Below, one piece after another: positions 45,644 through 57,700 of a DNA stretch of 64,000 nt. This DNA is from JAGWRI01 sp963728785 (GTDB taxonomy: Bacteria; Gemmatimonadota; Gemmatimonadetes; Gemmatimonadales; Gemmatimonadaceae). Where the stretch lies: NCBI GenBank assembly GCA_963728785.1, contig CAVSKV010000002.1, forward strand, positions 1,302,001 to 1,366,000, read 5' to 3'. The first letter of the stretch is position 1, and each line of letters starts with the position of its first letter. Below the pieces are notes generated by a model. The model saw only the letters and a list, made by a program, of their open reading frames with translations, had not been told where the DNA came from and made no database searches. A program made the position numbers and the translations under genes.

Positions 45644-46222
45644 ATGTCCTTTCGCCATTTCGTGCCACTCTGCATCTTGGCGCTGCTGTCGCCGGGCATC
45701 GCTCGGGCACAGTCCCCTGAGTCTCGGTCACCAACGGCCGTTCGCCTTTCGGTCGGCGTTGGCTGGGTCGGTCCTGCTACTGAGGCCGACACCGAGCGCC
45801 GCGCAGGTCCCACGCTCTCGCTGGGCGTCGAGCGCACCTTCGCACCCTACCTGCGCGGGCTCGTTGAACTTACCCGTTGGCAGAGCGCTGCCGCCCCCAG
45901 CTCATCGGCTACCTTCGCCACGGCATCGGCTGAGTTCTATCCCGTACCGGGCACGGATGCGTACGTGCGGGCTGGTTTCGGTTACGGGGGTAGCTCGCTC
46001 TACGCGCCGGTCGTCGCGATTAACGGTGGAAGCTACTCCGTTGCCGGCCCGGCCTTTCAGGTGGGCGTCGGCTATGACTACCGCACCGCCAAGGCGCTTA
46101 GTGTGGGCGCCTTCGTACTCGGCACCAACACTATCGGGGGCACTGCGAAGTCCAAGGTGCGGTTCGGCACCGGCGAGGCGGTCCTGGTCTCAACGGGTAT
46201 CTCCCTCTCCTGGCGGCCCTGA
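45644..46222 (+). CDS. Small outer-membrane beta-barrel protein
   Basis: 192 residues from ATG 45644. A signal peptide (FVPLCILALLSPGIARAQ) is followed by alternating hydrophobic strands (AVRLSVGVGWVG; GPTLSLGVERTFAPYLRGLVELTRW; YVRAGFGYGGS; GPAFQVGVGYDYRTAKALSVGAFVLG) and a C-terminal aromatic-containing end ISLSWRP. This pattern fits an 8-strand barrel of the OmpA/OmpW size. It is divergent from the SLBB export gene, with ~250 bp between starts. Function unknown. Confidence 0.72.
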   Translation: MSFRHFVPLCILALLSPGIARAQSPESRSPTAVRLSVGVGWVGPATEADTERRAGPTLSLGVERTFAPYLRGLVELTRWQSAAAPSSSATFATASAEFYPVPGTDAYVRAGFGYGGSSLYAPVVAINGGSYSVAGPAFQVGVGYDYRTAKALSVGAFVLGTNTIGGTAKSKVRFGTGEAVLVSTGISLSWRP

Positions 46223-46243
46223 CCAGGCCCCGGAATCCGCTCC

Positions 46244-46831
46244 CTACTTCATCATCATCGCCGAGCAGTCCTTTCCCACCGGAGTCGCCTTGCCGTACCG
46301 CGTATGCACCACGTGTGCCCCACCGCCCGGTGCCACCGTGACTACGTACATCCCGTCGTACTCGGCGTCGCAGATCTCCGCCGGTCGTTCTGCCCCCAGC
46401 GCCTGAACGATGTCTGGAATGGTATTGCTGTGTCCCACCACCAGAACCGTCCCGCCCGCGTGCTGCATCACGGCTCTCGCCACCGCACGGGCGTCATCGG
46501 TCACCGACCCGGACCCGGCCGGCACGGTCTGTGGCGTGAGGTGAAATAGCTCTGCCGTTGGTTGCGCTGTTTCTTTGGTCCGTTCGAACTGCGACGTGAT
46601 GACCGCCGTCACGCCCGCGTCCTTGAGCGCCTGCGCCAGCGCATCAGCACGCGCCCTCCCATCCGCCGTGAGCTTCGGGTCGTTCGCCGGCTGCGTGGCC
46701 TTTTCCGCGTGTCGCACCACGATCACCGTCGTGGACGGCGCCTGTGCCGAGGCCGCCGTGATTCCCGCCGCCCCCGCTACCGCCCACGCTGCGGCTGCCA
46801 GCGACCGTACGAATTGTCGCCGTTTCATCAT
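46244..46831 (-). CDS. Exported histidine phosphatase (phosphoglycerate mutase-like)
   Basis: 195 residues. The N-terminus MMKRRQFVRSLAAAAW has a twin-arginine motif and ends with an Ala-rich segment, suggesting Tat export. The catalytic RHAEK motif is at Arg40-His41, and the second conserved region VLVVGHSNTIPD supplies the other His. Members dephosphorylate small phosphoesters. It overlaps the upstream aminotransferase stop/start by 4 bp (46828-46831), so the two are made together, which is an odd functional pairing. Confidence 0.85.
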   Translation of the reverse strand: MMKRRQFVRSLAAAAWAVAGAAGITAASAQAPSTTVIVVRHAEKATQPANDPKLTADGRARADALAQALKDAGVTAVITSQFERTKETAQPTAELFHLTPQTVPAGSGSVTDDARAVARAVMQHAGGTVLVVGHSNTIPDIVQALGAERPAEICDAEYDGMYVVTVAPGGGAHVVHTRYGKATPVGKDCSAMMMK

Positions 46832-48120
46832 TTCACGCCGTTTCGAATGGCCTCTACCATCCGGTCGCCAAAGTAGTCGATCTCATCGAGCGACGTATAT
46901 ACGTTCGGGGTCACCCGCAGTCCCTCGAACTCCGGCGTCACCATTGGCGTCGTCACGATGTGATGTTGCTCGTGCAGCCAGCCGCCGAGTTTCCCCATGT
47001 CCAGTCCCGTCACCCCCACCACCCCGATGGCCCCGCCCCGCCCCGGCTCCATCGGCGTGAACATGTGCACCCGGTCGCTCTCCGCCAGCAGCCGCTTGGC
47101 CCACCGGTCCCGCAAAAACACCAGCCGCGCGTACTTCCGCTCGGCCCCGATGCTCCGGTGGAACGCCAGCGCCACGGAGATCGCGTTGTGGTTGGCCGCC
47201 GGGTGCGTCCCGATCTCCTCGTACTTGCGGATGTTGGCGTCCTCGTCGGGCGAGTCCGCGTACATCCCCCAGATGTGCGGAATCTTCTCCTTCCGCACGT
47301 AGAGAAATCCCGTCCCGATCGGCGCCGCGCACCACTTGTGAAGGCTGGTGCCATAGTAGTCGCAGTTCAATTCGTCGCGCGTGAACGGGAAGTGCGCGAA
47401 CGCGTGCGCCCCGTCCACCAGCACCTCCACGTTGTGACTGCGCGCCATGTCCACGATCTTCCGCACCGGAGCGATGAATCCGGTCTGGAAGCTCACGTGC
47501 ATGACCTCGATCATCTTCGTGCGCGGCGTGATCGCCGCTTCGAAGGCCGCTACCACTTCGTCATCGCTCGGCGGCGGGGTGGACATCTTGATCTGCTTGA
47601 ACACGATCTTCTCGCGCCGCCCGCGCTGCATCCACCCATTTACCATCCGTGGGTAGTTCTGCGTGGTCGAGATGATTTCGTCCCCGGGCTTGAGGTCTAT
47701 CCCGAAGATCACGTTCTCGTTCGCCTCGCTGGCGTTGCGCGTGATCGCCATCTCCTCGGGGTCGCATCCGAATTCGCGCGCCAGATCCAGACGCACGCTC
47801 TCGATGCGGGGCTCCAGCACCCCCCACATATGCTCCACCGGCAACTCGTTGCTGAACCGGATGTCGCGGATCATCTGCTCCAGCACGTGCGTCGGCGCCG
47901 GACTGCATCCGCCATTGTTGAGATTGATCACCGTATCGTCCAGGTCGAACGACCGCCGGATCTCGCCCCAGTAGTCCTCGTCGGTCGCCACCGCAGTTGC
48001 CGGCCGCTTGCCGGCAATGCGTGAAGCACGCTCGAGTCGCCTGAACGCGCGCGAGTTCAGCACCGGCAGCGCGACCGTGGCATTGAGCATCGTTGCGACG
48101 AACGCACGTCTGTCTTGCAT
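46828..48120 (-). CDS. Class V aminotransferase (isopenicillin-N-epimerase-like), possibly Tat-exported
   Basis: 430 residues. Conserved PLP features: NNGGCSPAP near residue 69, TRNASEANE (128-135), VDGAHAF with Asp236 and SLHKW with Lys262 as the Schiff-base lysine. This fits the isopenicillin N epimerase/cysteine desulfurase-like class V group. The N-terminus MQDRRAFVATMLNATVAL carries two arginines followed by a hydrophobic stretch, as in Tat substrates, and the downstream phosphatase has the same. Substrate unknown. Confidence 0.85.
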   Translation of the reverse strand: MQDRRAFVATMLNATVALPVLNSRAFRRLERASRIAGKRPATAVATDEDYWGEIRRSFDLDDTVINLNNGGCSPAPTHVLEQMIRDIRFSNELPVEHMWGVLEPRIESVRLDLAREFGCDPEEMAITRNASEANENVIFGIDLKPGDEIISTTQNYPRMVNGWMQRGRREKIVFKQIKMSTPPPSDDEVVAAFEAAITPRTKMIEVMHVSFQTGFIAPVRKIVDMARSHNVEVLVDGAHAFAHFPFTRDELNCDYYGTSLHKWCAAPIGTGFLYVRKEKIPHIWGMYADSPDEDANIRKYEEIGTHPAANHNAISVALAFHRSIGAERKYARLVFLRDRWAKRLLAESDRVHMFTPMEPGRGGAIGVVGVTGLDMGKLGGWLHEQHHIVTTPMVTPEFEGLRVTPNVYTSLDEIDYFGDRMVEAIRNGVK

Positions 48121-48245
48121 GGTTGCCCTTGGCAGGTAGAGGATGGTGGAAGTTCCGCCGCGTGAGGGGGTCTGTCTAGGGCAGCGGTGCGTGGGAGTCG
48201 GACGGCCAGACGGCCCTGACCTGCGCTTTCAATTGCCTTCCGAAG

Positions 48246-48610
48246 TCACCGCAAACCCTTGTACATGAGATCTATGAGTTCGTCGTACATCTGCTCCGCA
48301 GTTTCCCCTTCCGCCTTTATTGCTGTCGTTGCGCAGTACCGCAGATGGTTTCTCATCACTTCCCGCCCCACCGCCCGCAGCGCTTCCTGCACCGACGACA
48401 GTTGCGTGAGGATGTCGGCGCAGTACCGCTCCTCCTCCACCATCCGCTGCAACCCCCGGATCTGCCCCTCGATTCGCCGCAGCCGCCGCAGATTGCCGGC
48501 CTTGATCTCGGCGTCCACCCCCACCGAGCGCCGTCCGTTGTCCGTATCCGTGGGGCTCGACTCTTCGTGCCCCGCTCCACAGCCGCAGTTGGCCGCCATC
48601 TTCGTTTCCG

Positions 48611-48614
<4 letters not shown>
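48246..48614 (-). CDS. csoR: Copper-sensing repressor CsoR
   Basis: 122 residues. The DUF156/CsoR fold shows RRLRRIEGQIRGLQRMVEEERYCADILTQL. The copper-binding triad is complete: Cys65, His90 and Cys94 (NHLRYC). A Cys- and His-containing N-terminal extension (ANCGCGAGH) precedes the domain. Apo-CsoR binds pseudo-palindromic GC-rich operators and releases DNA on Cu(I) binding. Its start overlaps the copA stop by ATGA (48611-48614), and an operator lies upstream of copA, giving a self-regulated copA-csoR operon. Confidence 0.93.
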
Positions 48615-50896
<2,282 letters not shown>

Positions 50897-50945
50897 GCGT
50901 GTCCCCGTCTTTCGAGCCGGTCCATTGAGCTTTCCCACTCACAAT

Positions 50946-50962
50946 ATACCCCTTGGGGGTAT
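50946..50962. promoter_or_regulatory. CsoR operator upstream of copA-csoR
   Basis: A perfect inverted repeat ATACCCC-TTG-GGGGTAT located 50 bp before the copA start. CsoR-family operators are GC-rich palindromes of exactly this kind with TACCC/GGGTA half sites, and the csoR gene is in the operon it would control. Confidence 0.85.
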
Positions 50963-51012
50963 GATCGCCCAGTCAATCCGCGCGTTCGACCTTATAGTCG
51001 ACCCAAATGACA

Positions 51013-51043
51013 AACGCCGGTTACGAGATCAGTAACCGGCGTT
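51013..51043 (-). terminator. Hairpin terminator downstream of the Ser/Thr kinase gene
   Basis: A perfect 12-bp stem AACGCCGGTTAC/GTAACCGGCGTT around GAGATCA. On the minus strand it follows the kinase gene by ~57 bp and is followed by TTGTCATTT, moderately T-rich. It also insulates the copA operator. Confidence 0.75.
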
Positions 51044-51067
51044 AATAGTTTAAAGGGTTATTCCATC

Positions 51068-51107
51068 CTACCGTCCTACCGTCCTACCGTCCTACTGCTC
51101 TACCGTC
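51068..51107. repeat. Tandem 8-nt repeat (CTACCGTC variant) at the 3' end of the kinase gene
   Basis: Units CTACCGTC three times, then CTACTGCT and CTACCGTC. The stop codon of the kinase gene (51100-51102) lies inside the last unit. On the sense strand the unit is GACGGTAG, differing from the GACAGTCG form at two positions, so it is probably the same family. Confidence 0.8.
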
Positions 51108-52092
51108 CCACCGACGCAAGCAGCGCTGCCGCTGTCGCCAGCCCGGCCGCCACCATCACCCATCCTCGCGTCCGCAGCTTCGCAGCGAGGCCCTCCGCCC
51201 TGGGAGTCTCCGACAGTGCGCCGCAAAGCACCCCGCCGGTCTGCCACCGGTCCTCGCGCTCCTTGGCCAGACACCGCTCGATGGCCTGCACGAGCGGCTC
51301 GGGCGCCTCGGGGGCCAGGTCGCGGAGCGGCGTCGGCGCGTGCACGATGTGCTGCGCGGCCAGCGACGTGAAGCTGGTGCCCTGGAACGGCAGGGTGCCC
51401 GACACCATCTGGTACCCCAGGACGCCCAGCGAGTATAGGTCGCTCCGCCCATCCAGGTCCGGCTCGCCGGCCGCTTGCTCGGGCGACATGTAGTGCGGCG
51501 TCCCGAAGGCGTGCGAACGCTCCCACTCGTCCGGGCTCGCGTCGCGTAGCCGGGCAACGCCGAAATCCGTCAGGAACGCGCGCCTGCCGTTCCGCTCGAT
51601 GAGCACGTTCTCGGCCTTGAGGTCGCGGTGCACCATGCCTTCGCGGTGTGCGTAGTCCAACGCTTCCGCCAGGCCGAATAGAATCTGGGTTGCCTCGTGC
51701 GCGGGCAGCCGGCCGGCTGAGTGCAGTCGCTCCGCCAGCGACTCGCCCTGCACGTACTTCATGACGATGTATACCAGATCGTCCGATTCGCCGAACGTGT
51801 ATACTGGGACGATTCCCGGATGGCTGAGCCGGGCCGTGAGGCGGGCTTCGCGCCTGAACCGTTCCCGGTGGTCTTCTGATTCCACGAATTCGTGGCGCAA
51901 CACTTTGATCGCCACGGCGCGGTGTAGGGCCACGTCGCGCGCCAGGAACACCACGCCCATCCCCCCGCGCCCTAGCTCGCGCACCACCTGGTACTGGCCG
52001 TTGACGCGTGCTTCCAACTCTCGCCGCTCCACGTTCGGGTCGGCTTCACTTGACAGTTCGGGACGTTCGACGAGTGACGGTGACATGAGCAT
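51100..52092 (-). CDS. Membrane-anchored Ser/Thr protein kinase (Hanks type)
   Basis: About 330 residues from ATG 52092 (ATG 52086 or GTG 52113 are alternatives). The kinase domain is complete: Gly-rich loop LGRGGMGVVFLARD, AIKVL with the ATP lysine, HRDLKAEN, TDFGVARL, FGTPHYMSPEQ and DLYSLGVLGYQMV. One membrane helix at the C-terminus (WVMVAAGLATAAALLASVG) leaves almost no extracellular domain, so it lacks a PASTA or similar sensor. The gene ends inside a tandem 8-nt repeat. Confidence 0.9.
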   Translation of the reverse strand: MLMSPSLVERPELSSEADPNVERRELEARVNGQYQVVRELGRGGMGVVFLARDVALHRAVAIKVLRHEFVESEDHRERFRREARLTARLSHPGIVPVYTFGESDDLVYIVMKYVQGESLAERLHSAGRLPAHEATQILFGLAEALDYAHREGMVHRDLKAENVLIERNGRRAFLTDFGVARLRDASPDEWERSHAFGTPHYMSPEQAAGEPDLDGRSDLYSLGVLGYQMVSGTLPFQGTSFTSLAAQHIVHAPTPLRDLAPEAPEPLVQAIERCLAKEREDRWQTGGVLCGALSETPRAEGLAAKLRTRGWVMVAAGLATAAALLASVGR

Positions 52093-52293
52093 GCTTCGTT
52101 TCTGTTGAGACACCCCCTCCCGGCGCTTGGTTGCAACGGTTGCCGGCAGCGGCGGTGCTTGTAATGCTAGTACGGTGCCGCGTCGGGTTTGGTTGCATGC
52201 CGGCCCGCTAAGATCGTACTGGCAATACGAATTCCTTGCGCCGCGCAGACGATTCGTGACCGTTTCCATACCGTTCGTCATCTACAAACGACA

Positions 52294-52328
52294 ATCGGGA
52301 CCCATCCCGTGAGAGGATGCGTCCCGAT
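52294..52328 (-). terminator. Hairpin downstream of the gamma-glutamyltranspeptidase gene
   Basis: Stem ATCGGGAC/GTCCCGAT with an inner ATCC/GGAT pairing, about 45 bp after the ggt stop on the minus strand. The following minus-strand sequence (TGTCGTTTGT) is only moderately T-rich. Confidence 0.6.
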
Positions 52329-52349
52329 GTACTTACTGGTTACTGAGAG

Positions 52350-52373
52350 CTGTCCGACTGTCCGACTGTAGTA
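52350..52373. repeat. Tandem 8-nt repeat at the 3' end of the ggt gene
   Basis: Two perfect CTGTCCGA units and a third partial unit CTGTAGTA directly before the stop codon of the gamma-glutamyltranspeptidase gene (52374-52376). Same polarity as the other arrays. Confidence 0.8.
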
Positions 52374-54101
52374 TCAGTACCCCACCGCTCCTCCCGTCGC
52401 CCTCGGCTCGACCATCCCCTGCCACCCGCCAACCACCCGCATTACGGAATTCGCATTGGCCAGATGTCTCACCGGTGACATGTCATATCCCATGGCCTTG
52501 AGCGAATCGACCACCGCAGGCTCGAGCCCGCCCTCCTCATAGATCAATTTGTCCGGCCATCCCTGCTGATGAATCCGCGGCGCCGACATTGCCTCAGCCA
52601 GCGACATATGGTTGTCGATCACGTTGAGGGTCACTTCCGTCACCGCCGTGATGATCGTCGGGCCGCCCGCTGCCCCTACCACCAGCAGCACCCTGCCCGT
52701 GCCGTCCACCACGATCGATGGCGACATCGCGCTCAACATTCGCTTGCCCGGCGCGATCGCGTTCAACTCGCCTTGCACCAGCCCGAATTGGTTCGCCGTC
52801 CCTGGCTGCGAGGCGAAGTCGTCCATCTCATTGTTCAAAAAGAAACCGGCGCCCCCTACGTAGTTGCCCGAACCGAAAAGACTGTTGAGCGTCGTCGTCG
52901 TGGACACCGCGTCGCCCGCCGAATCCACCACCGAATAGTGCGTGGTGTGCACTCCCTCGCCGGCTATCCGTGAGAACGTCGGCGTCTTGGATGCCTTGTC
53001 GGGAAGGATCGAGTCGCGCAGGGTGCGCGCGTAGTCCTTGCTCGTCAGCTGGTCCACCGGATTCTTCACGAACGCCGGATCGCCCAGCTTCGTGTTCCGG
53101 TCGATGAACGCATGGCGAAATGCCTCCGCCACGTCGTGCACGTACATCGTGCTACCGTAGGCCGGCAGCGTCGGCCACGTTTCCAAGATGTTCAGGATCT
53201 CCACCTCAATCACGCCACCGCTCGACGACGGCGGCATTGAGTAGATCGTGTCCCCCCGATACGTACCCTTGATCGGGCCGCGCCACTCCGGCTGGTACCT
53301 GGCCAGATCGGCCTTCGTGATGATTCCATGGTCGCGGTGCATCTCGGCCACCAGGCTGTCGCCGATCCAGCCCTTGTAGAACACGTCCGGCCCCTCGTCG
53401 GCGATCGCCTTGAGCGTACGCGCCAGTTGCGGCTGTACCAGCCTGGTGTTCGGCGCCAGCGCCTTGCCGTTGGGGAGGAACAGTGACGCACCTTCATATG
53501 CTCCGATCAACTTGGCCCCCGCGGCGATCGACCGCGAAAGCGCGCTGTCCACCGTGAATCCGTCTTCGGCTAGGTGGATCGCGGGTTGCATCACGTCGTG
53601 CAGCGACATCGTGCCGTACTTCTTGAGCATCGCCGCCATGCCGGCTACCGCACCTGGCACACCTACCGCCAAAGACCCGATGCGGCTCTTGTCCGTAAGC
53701 TTCCCGTGTGCGTCCACGTACATGTTGCGCGTGGCGGCCAACGGAGCCGTTTCGCGGTAGTCCAGCGCCGCTGTGCGGCCGTCGGCCATGTGGATCACCA
53801 TGTACCCACCACCGCCGATGTTGCCGGCCTGCGGATAGGTCACCGCCATCGCGAACCCGGTGGCCACCGCGGCGTCCACCGCGTTGCCCCCCGCTTTCAG
53901 GATCTCCACCCCCACCTGGCTCGCCAGCCCGCTGTTGCTCGCGATCATCCCATGCGCGCCCGAGACGGCAGAGTCGCTCATCCCCACCGTCCAACCCGTG
54001 GGAAATGCCGCTGGCCGAGTGCCCAACGGGAGTGGACCGCCTTTGGCGCAGCCGCCGAGGGCGGTGGCACACAGCGTCATAGTCAACAGCGCCTGCTTCA
54101 A
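52374..54101 (-). CDS. ggt: Gamma-glutamyltranspeptidase (lipoprotein form)
   Basis: 575 residues. The N-terminus MKQALLTMTLCATALGGC is a lipoprotein signal (Cys18). The body shows the GGT features HGMIASNSGLASQVGVEILKAGGNAVDAAVATGFAMAV, GNIGGGGYMVIH and, at the autocatalytic cleavage site, GEGVHTTHYSVVD, where the Thr becomes the N-terminal nucleophile of the small subunit. GGPTIITAV and SAPRIHQQ follow. The enzyme hydrolyses glutathione and other gamma-glutamyl compounds in the periplasm. Confidence 0.93.
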   Translation of the reverse strand: MKQALLTMTLCATALGGCAKGGPLPLGTRPAAFPTGWTVGMSDSAVSGAHGMIASNSGLASQVGVEILKAGGNAVDAAVATGFAMAVTYPQAGNIGGGGYMVIHMADGRTAALDYRETAPLAATRNMYVDAHGKLTDKSRIGSLAVGVPGAVAGMAAMLKKYGTMSLHDVMQPAIHLAEDGFTVDSALSRSIAAGAKLIGAYEGASLFLPNGKALAPNTRLVQPQLARTLKAIADEGPDVFYKGWIGDSLVAEMHRDHGIITKADLARYQPEWRGPIKGTYRGDTIYSMPPSSSGGVIEVEILNILETWPTLPAYGSTMYVHDVAEAFRHAFIDRNTKLGDPAFVKNPVDQLTSKDYARTLRDSILPDKASKTPTFSRIAGEGVHTTHYSVVDSAGDAVSTTTTLNSLFGSGNYVGGAGFFLNNEMDDFASQPGTANQFGLVQGELNAIAPGKRMLSAMSPSIVVDGTGRVLLVVGAAGGPTIITAVTEVTLNVIDNHMSLAEAMSAPRIHQQGWPDKLIYEEGGLEPAVVDSLKAMGYDMSPVRHLANANSVMRVVGGWQGMVEPRATGGAVGY

Positions 54102-54304
54102 ATGTCCCCCGGCAGCCTAAGGTCACTAATCAGACTCGCGCCCAGCACTATTTACAGCGGCATCTGAGTTGCCCGTTACCAAGGCCCATTGCCACAAGCA
54201 CTTGGCTCCACCCACATGAAACGTTCGAGGGTCCAGCGCTTCTCCACCGGGCACCCGCTCGCCTCATCTCCGCTTTGCGACTATCGGATTTGTGACTCCC
54301 CAAG

Positions 54305-54377
<73 letters not shown>

Positions 54378-54760
54378 AAGACCGACAAAGCTAACCCGCG
54401 GTCCATCTACAGATCAACGGCCTGGCCCATTCTGCTGAGGAGGCGAAATTGCCGTCTGCTTTGGCCCGTACCACTTCGCCTTTCAAACATTATATTGGCG
54501 CCAATACAATGTCGCCCATTCTTGGACCATTTCCCGATTCCCCTGTTCCCCTCCAACCACTGTCGTTCTTACATTCTACCGCACTTTCCGTACAAGTATT
54601 GCTTCACGTTGTGCTCCCGGTTACGGCGTCGTTACAGCCTCTCTCTTTTTCCTCTGGCTCGGATTCCCGACATTCAGTGCCGAGACGCAATCACCCCTGG
54701 TTGCCCTCGTTGGTACGGCGCAAGGAGCGGCGCCCCCTCCATCTTCTAAGGACACTTATC
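54378..54760. other. Leader region upstream of the TonB-type receptor
   Basis: About 380 bp with no supported gene. It is relatively AT-rich near 54480-54660 and must contain the receptor promoter and a 5' leader. A frame-consistent N-terminal extension exists but lacks a signal peptide, while the ATG at 54761 gives a perfect one. Confidence 0.5.
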
Positions 54761-57700
54761 ATGAATATTCCCCGTTGGACGCTCGGTGGACTGATGGCAG
54801 TCGCGCTCGTGTTTGTGGCGCCGGTTGCCCTTTCTGCTCAGGGCGTGACGACTGGTGCAATCGCCGGTGTCATCACGAACGACCAGCACCAGCCCGTCGA
54901 AGGGGCCCAGGTCCAGGTCGTCAACCGCCTTACTGGCTTCGCCAGCCGCGTTACCACCAAGACCGACGGCCGCTATACGGTCCCCGGCCTCGACGTCGGC
55001 AGCAATTATTCAGTCACCGTTCGCCGCCTCGGCTTCCAGCCACAGACGCGTGACAACGTTGTCGTTGTCCTCAGCCAGGTCACACGCGTCGACCTCGAGC
55101 TGCTCACACAGGCCGCGCAACTCGAAGCTGTCAACGTCGTCGCCGGCCAGGATCCTGTCATGTCGTCGTCGCATACCGGCTTGACGACCACCATTTCCGA
55201 CACGGCGCTACGCCGGTTGCCGAGCCTCAATCGCAGCTTCTACGATTTCGTCACCCTCACGCCGCAGGTCTCCACGGTGGGACCGGGCCTCTCCGGCGGC
55301 GGCACGAACAACCGCTACAACAACATCCAGATCGACGGCTCCACCGAAGCTGACCTGTTCGGTCTCGGCTCCACCGGGCAGCCCGGCGGTCAAGCCAACG
55401 GCAAGTCGATCAGCCTCGAAGCAGTCAAGGAATACCAGGTCCTGCTCTCTCCCTATGACGTCCGGCAGGCCAACTTCTCGGGCTTGCTCGTCAACGCGGT
55501 TACCAAGAGCGGCACCAATGATTGGCACGGTTCGATCGTCGGTGTCAGCCGCAACCAGGGCTACACCCGCAGCCAGCCTTACATTACCAACTTCAGCCAG
55601 TCGCAGGGCGCCTTCTCCCTCGGCGGCCCGATTATGCGCGACAAGGCGCTCTTCTTCGTCAGTGGCGACTGGCAGGCTCGCACGCTTCCGGCCACCGGTC
55701 CCTACGTCGGCAGTACGCTTTCTGGTCCGACGCAGCCGGTGATCGACCAGGTCAACTCGGCGCTGGCTGCCTACGGCATGCCAACGGGCACTGGCGCACT
55801 CGTCAACAACGGCAACCCGTTGGCCAACGCCTTTGGCCGCCTCGATTTCAACCTGCCGGGCAATACACAGCTCGTCATTCGCGACAACTATGGCAATGCT
55901 GTGCAGGACATCTTCAGCCGCACGTCGAGCGCTTATTCCCTGAGCAATAACGGCTATCACTTCAAGTCCAAGAAGAATGCCGCCGTCGCTCAGCTCCGTA
56001 CGCTGTTCGACAATGGCTCATTCAACGAACTCCTGTTCAACTACGAGACCATCCGCGACCGCCGCCAGCCGAGCGTGCAGGTGCCCCAAGTCACGGTGTA
56101 CAACGGCGGCTTCCCGATCATTGACGGTTCCGAGCGGTACTCGCAGGGCAACCAGCTCGATCAGGATCTGATCGAGATGACGGATAACTACACCATGCCC
56201 GTTGGTAACCACCGCATCACCTTCGGTGCTACCGGCCAGTGGTACAAGGTCCGCAACCTGTTCACGCAGGCTTCCTACGGCGTGTGGACGTTCGGCACCC
56301 TCGATTCACTCAACGCCGGGCAGGCTCGGCAGTACATTGTCGGCGTCCCGCTCTCCGGCGACGGCGCCGTGCGCTTCCGCGCCGGCAACTATGGTGCGTA
56401 CGTCCAGGACGAGTGGACGCCGACCAATCAGCTTACCGTCAACTACGGCATCCGTCTGGATGATCCCATCTTCTTCACCAAGCCGCCGCTGAACCAGTCG
56501 GTCCTCAGCGAATTCGGCCGCAATACGCAGGACGTCCCGTCGGGCAACATCCAGTGGTCGCCCCGCATTGGCTTCAACTATGATATGACCGGCGACCAGA
56601 AGAATCAGCTCCGCGGTGGCGTGGGCCTGTTCACCGGCCGCCCCGCCTACGTCTGGCTCAGCAACGCCTTCCAGAACTCCGGCAGCGTCGGCGTCGGCGT
56701 CCTTACCTGCAACGGCACGGCGGCGCCTCAGTTCAATGCCGCGGCCGTCAGCAGTCCCCCGCAGACGTGCGCCAACGGGCTTACCGCCAAGGCCGGCGGT
56801 GAGATCGATCTCCTCAGCAAGAACCTCGACTTCCCGCAGAACGCCCGCCTCACGCTGGGCTACGACCACCAATTGATGGACCACTGGGTGGGAACCCTGG
56901 AAGCCATGTACACCCGCGGCATCAATAACCCGTTCTACCAGAACATCGCGCTCGCTGGTCCCCAGGGCACCGATCCGCACGGCCGCGTGCTCTACGGTCT
57001 CACACCCTTTAACCCCGTGCTGGCGCATGCCGATCGTAACGTTGTGCTCGATGTCACTAACGAATCGAACGACTACGCCTACAACCTCACGGGCGGTATC
57101 CAGCGCCAGTTCTTCAATCACTTCTCGGGTTCGGTGTTCTATACCTACTCACACGTCATGTCTGCGCAGGACTTGACGTCTAGCACGGCAGCCTCCCAGT
57201 ACACCTATGGACGCGACTGGGCCGGCAATGAGTCCGACGCCACGGCTACTCGCTCGGATTTCGAGCAGAAGCACCACTTCGTCGCCCAGGGTACGTATAG
57301 CTTCCCCACGCGCACCGACGTGAGCTTCACATACCTGGGCGGCTCGGGACAGCCCATCGATTACGTCTACAGTGGCGATCTGAACGGCGACGGGTATTCC
57401 AACGACCCGATCTACATCCCCAAGGACGCTACCAATTCCAGCGAGATTCAGTTCCAGAGCCTCAGCACCGGCGGCGTCACCTACACGCCGGCGCAGCAGG
57501 CCGCAGCGCTCAACCAGTTTATCTCGTCCAACCCTTGCCTCAACAAGGAACGCGGGCAGATCATGACCCGGAACGCCTGCACCACGCCATGGACGAATCT
57601 CACCAACCTCGCCGTTCGCCAGAGCTTCGGCGCTGGTCGGTTCCAGAACATTTCGCTCGAGCTGCAGGTATTCAACTTCATGAACCTGCTCAACAGCAAC

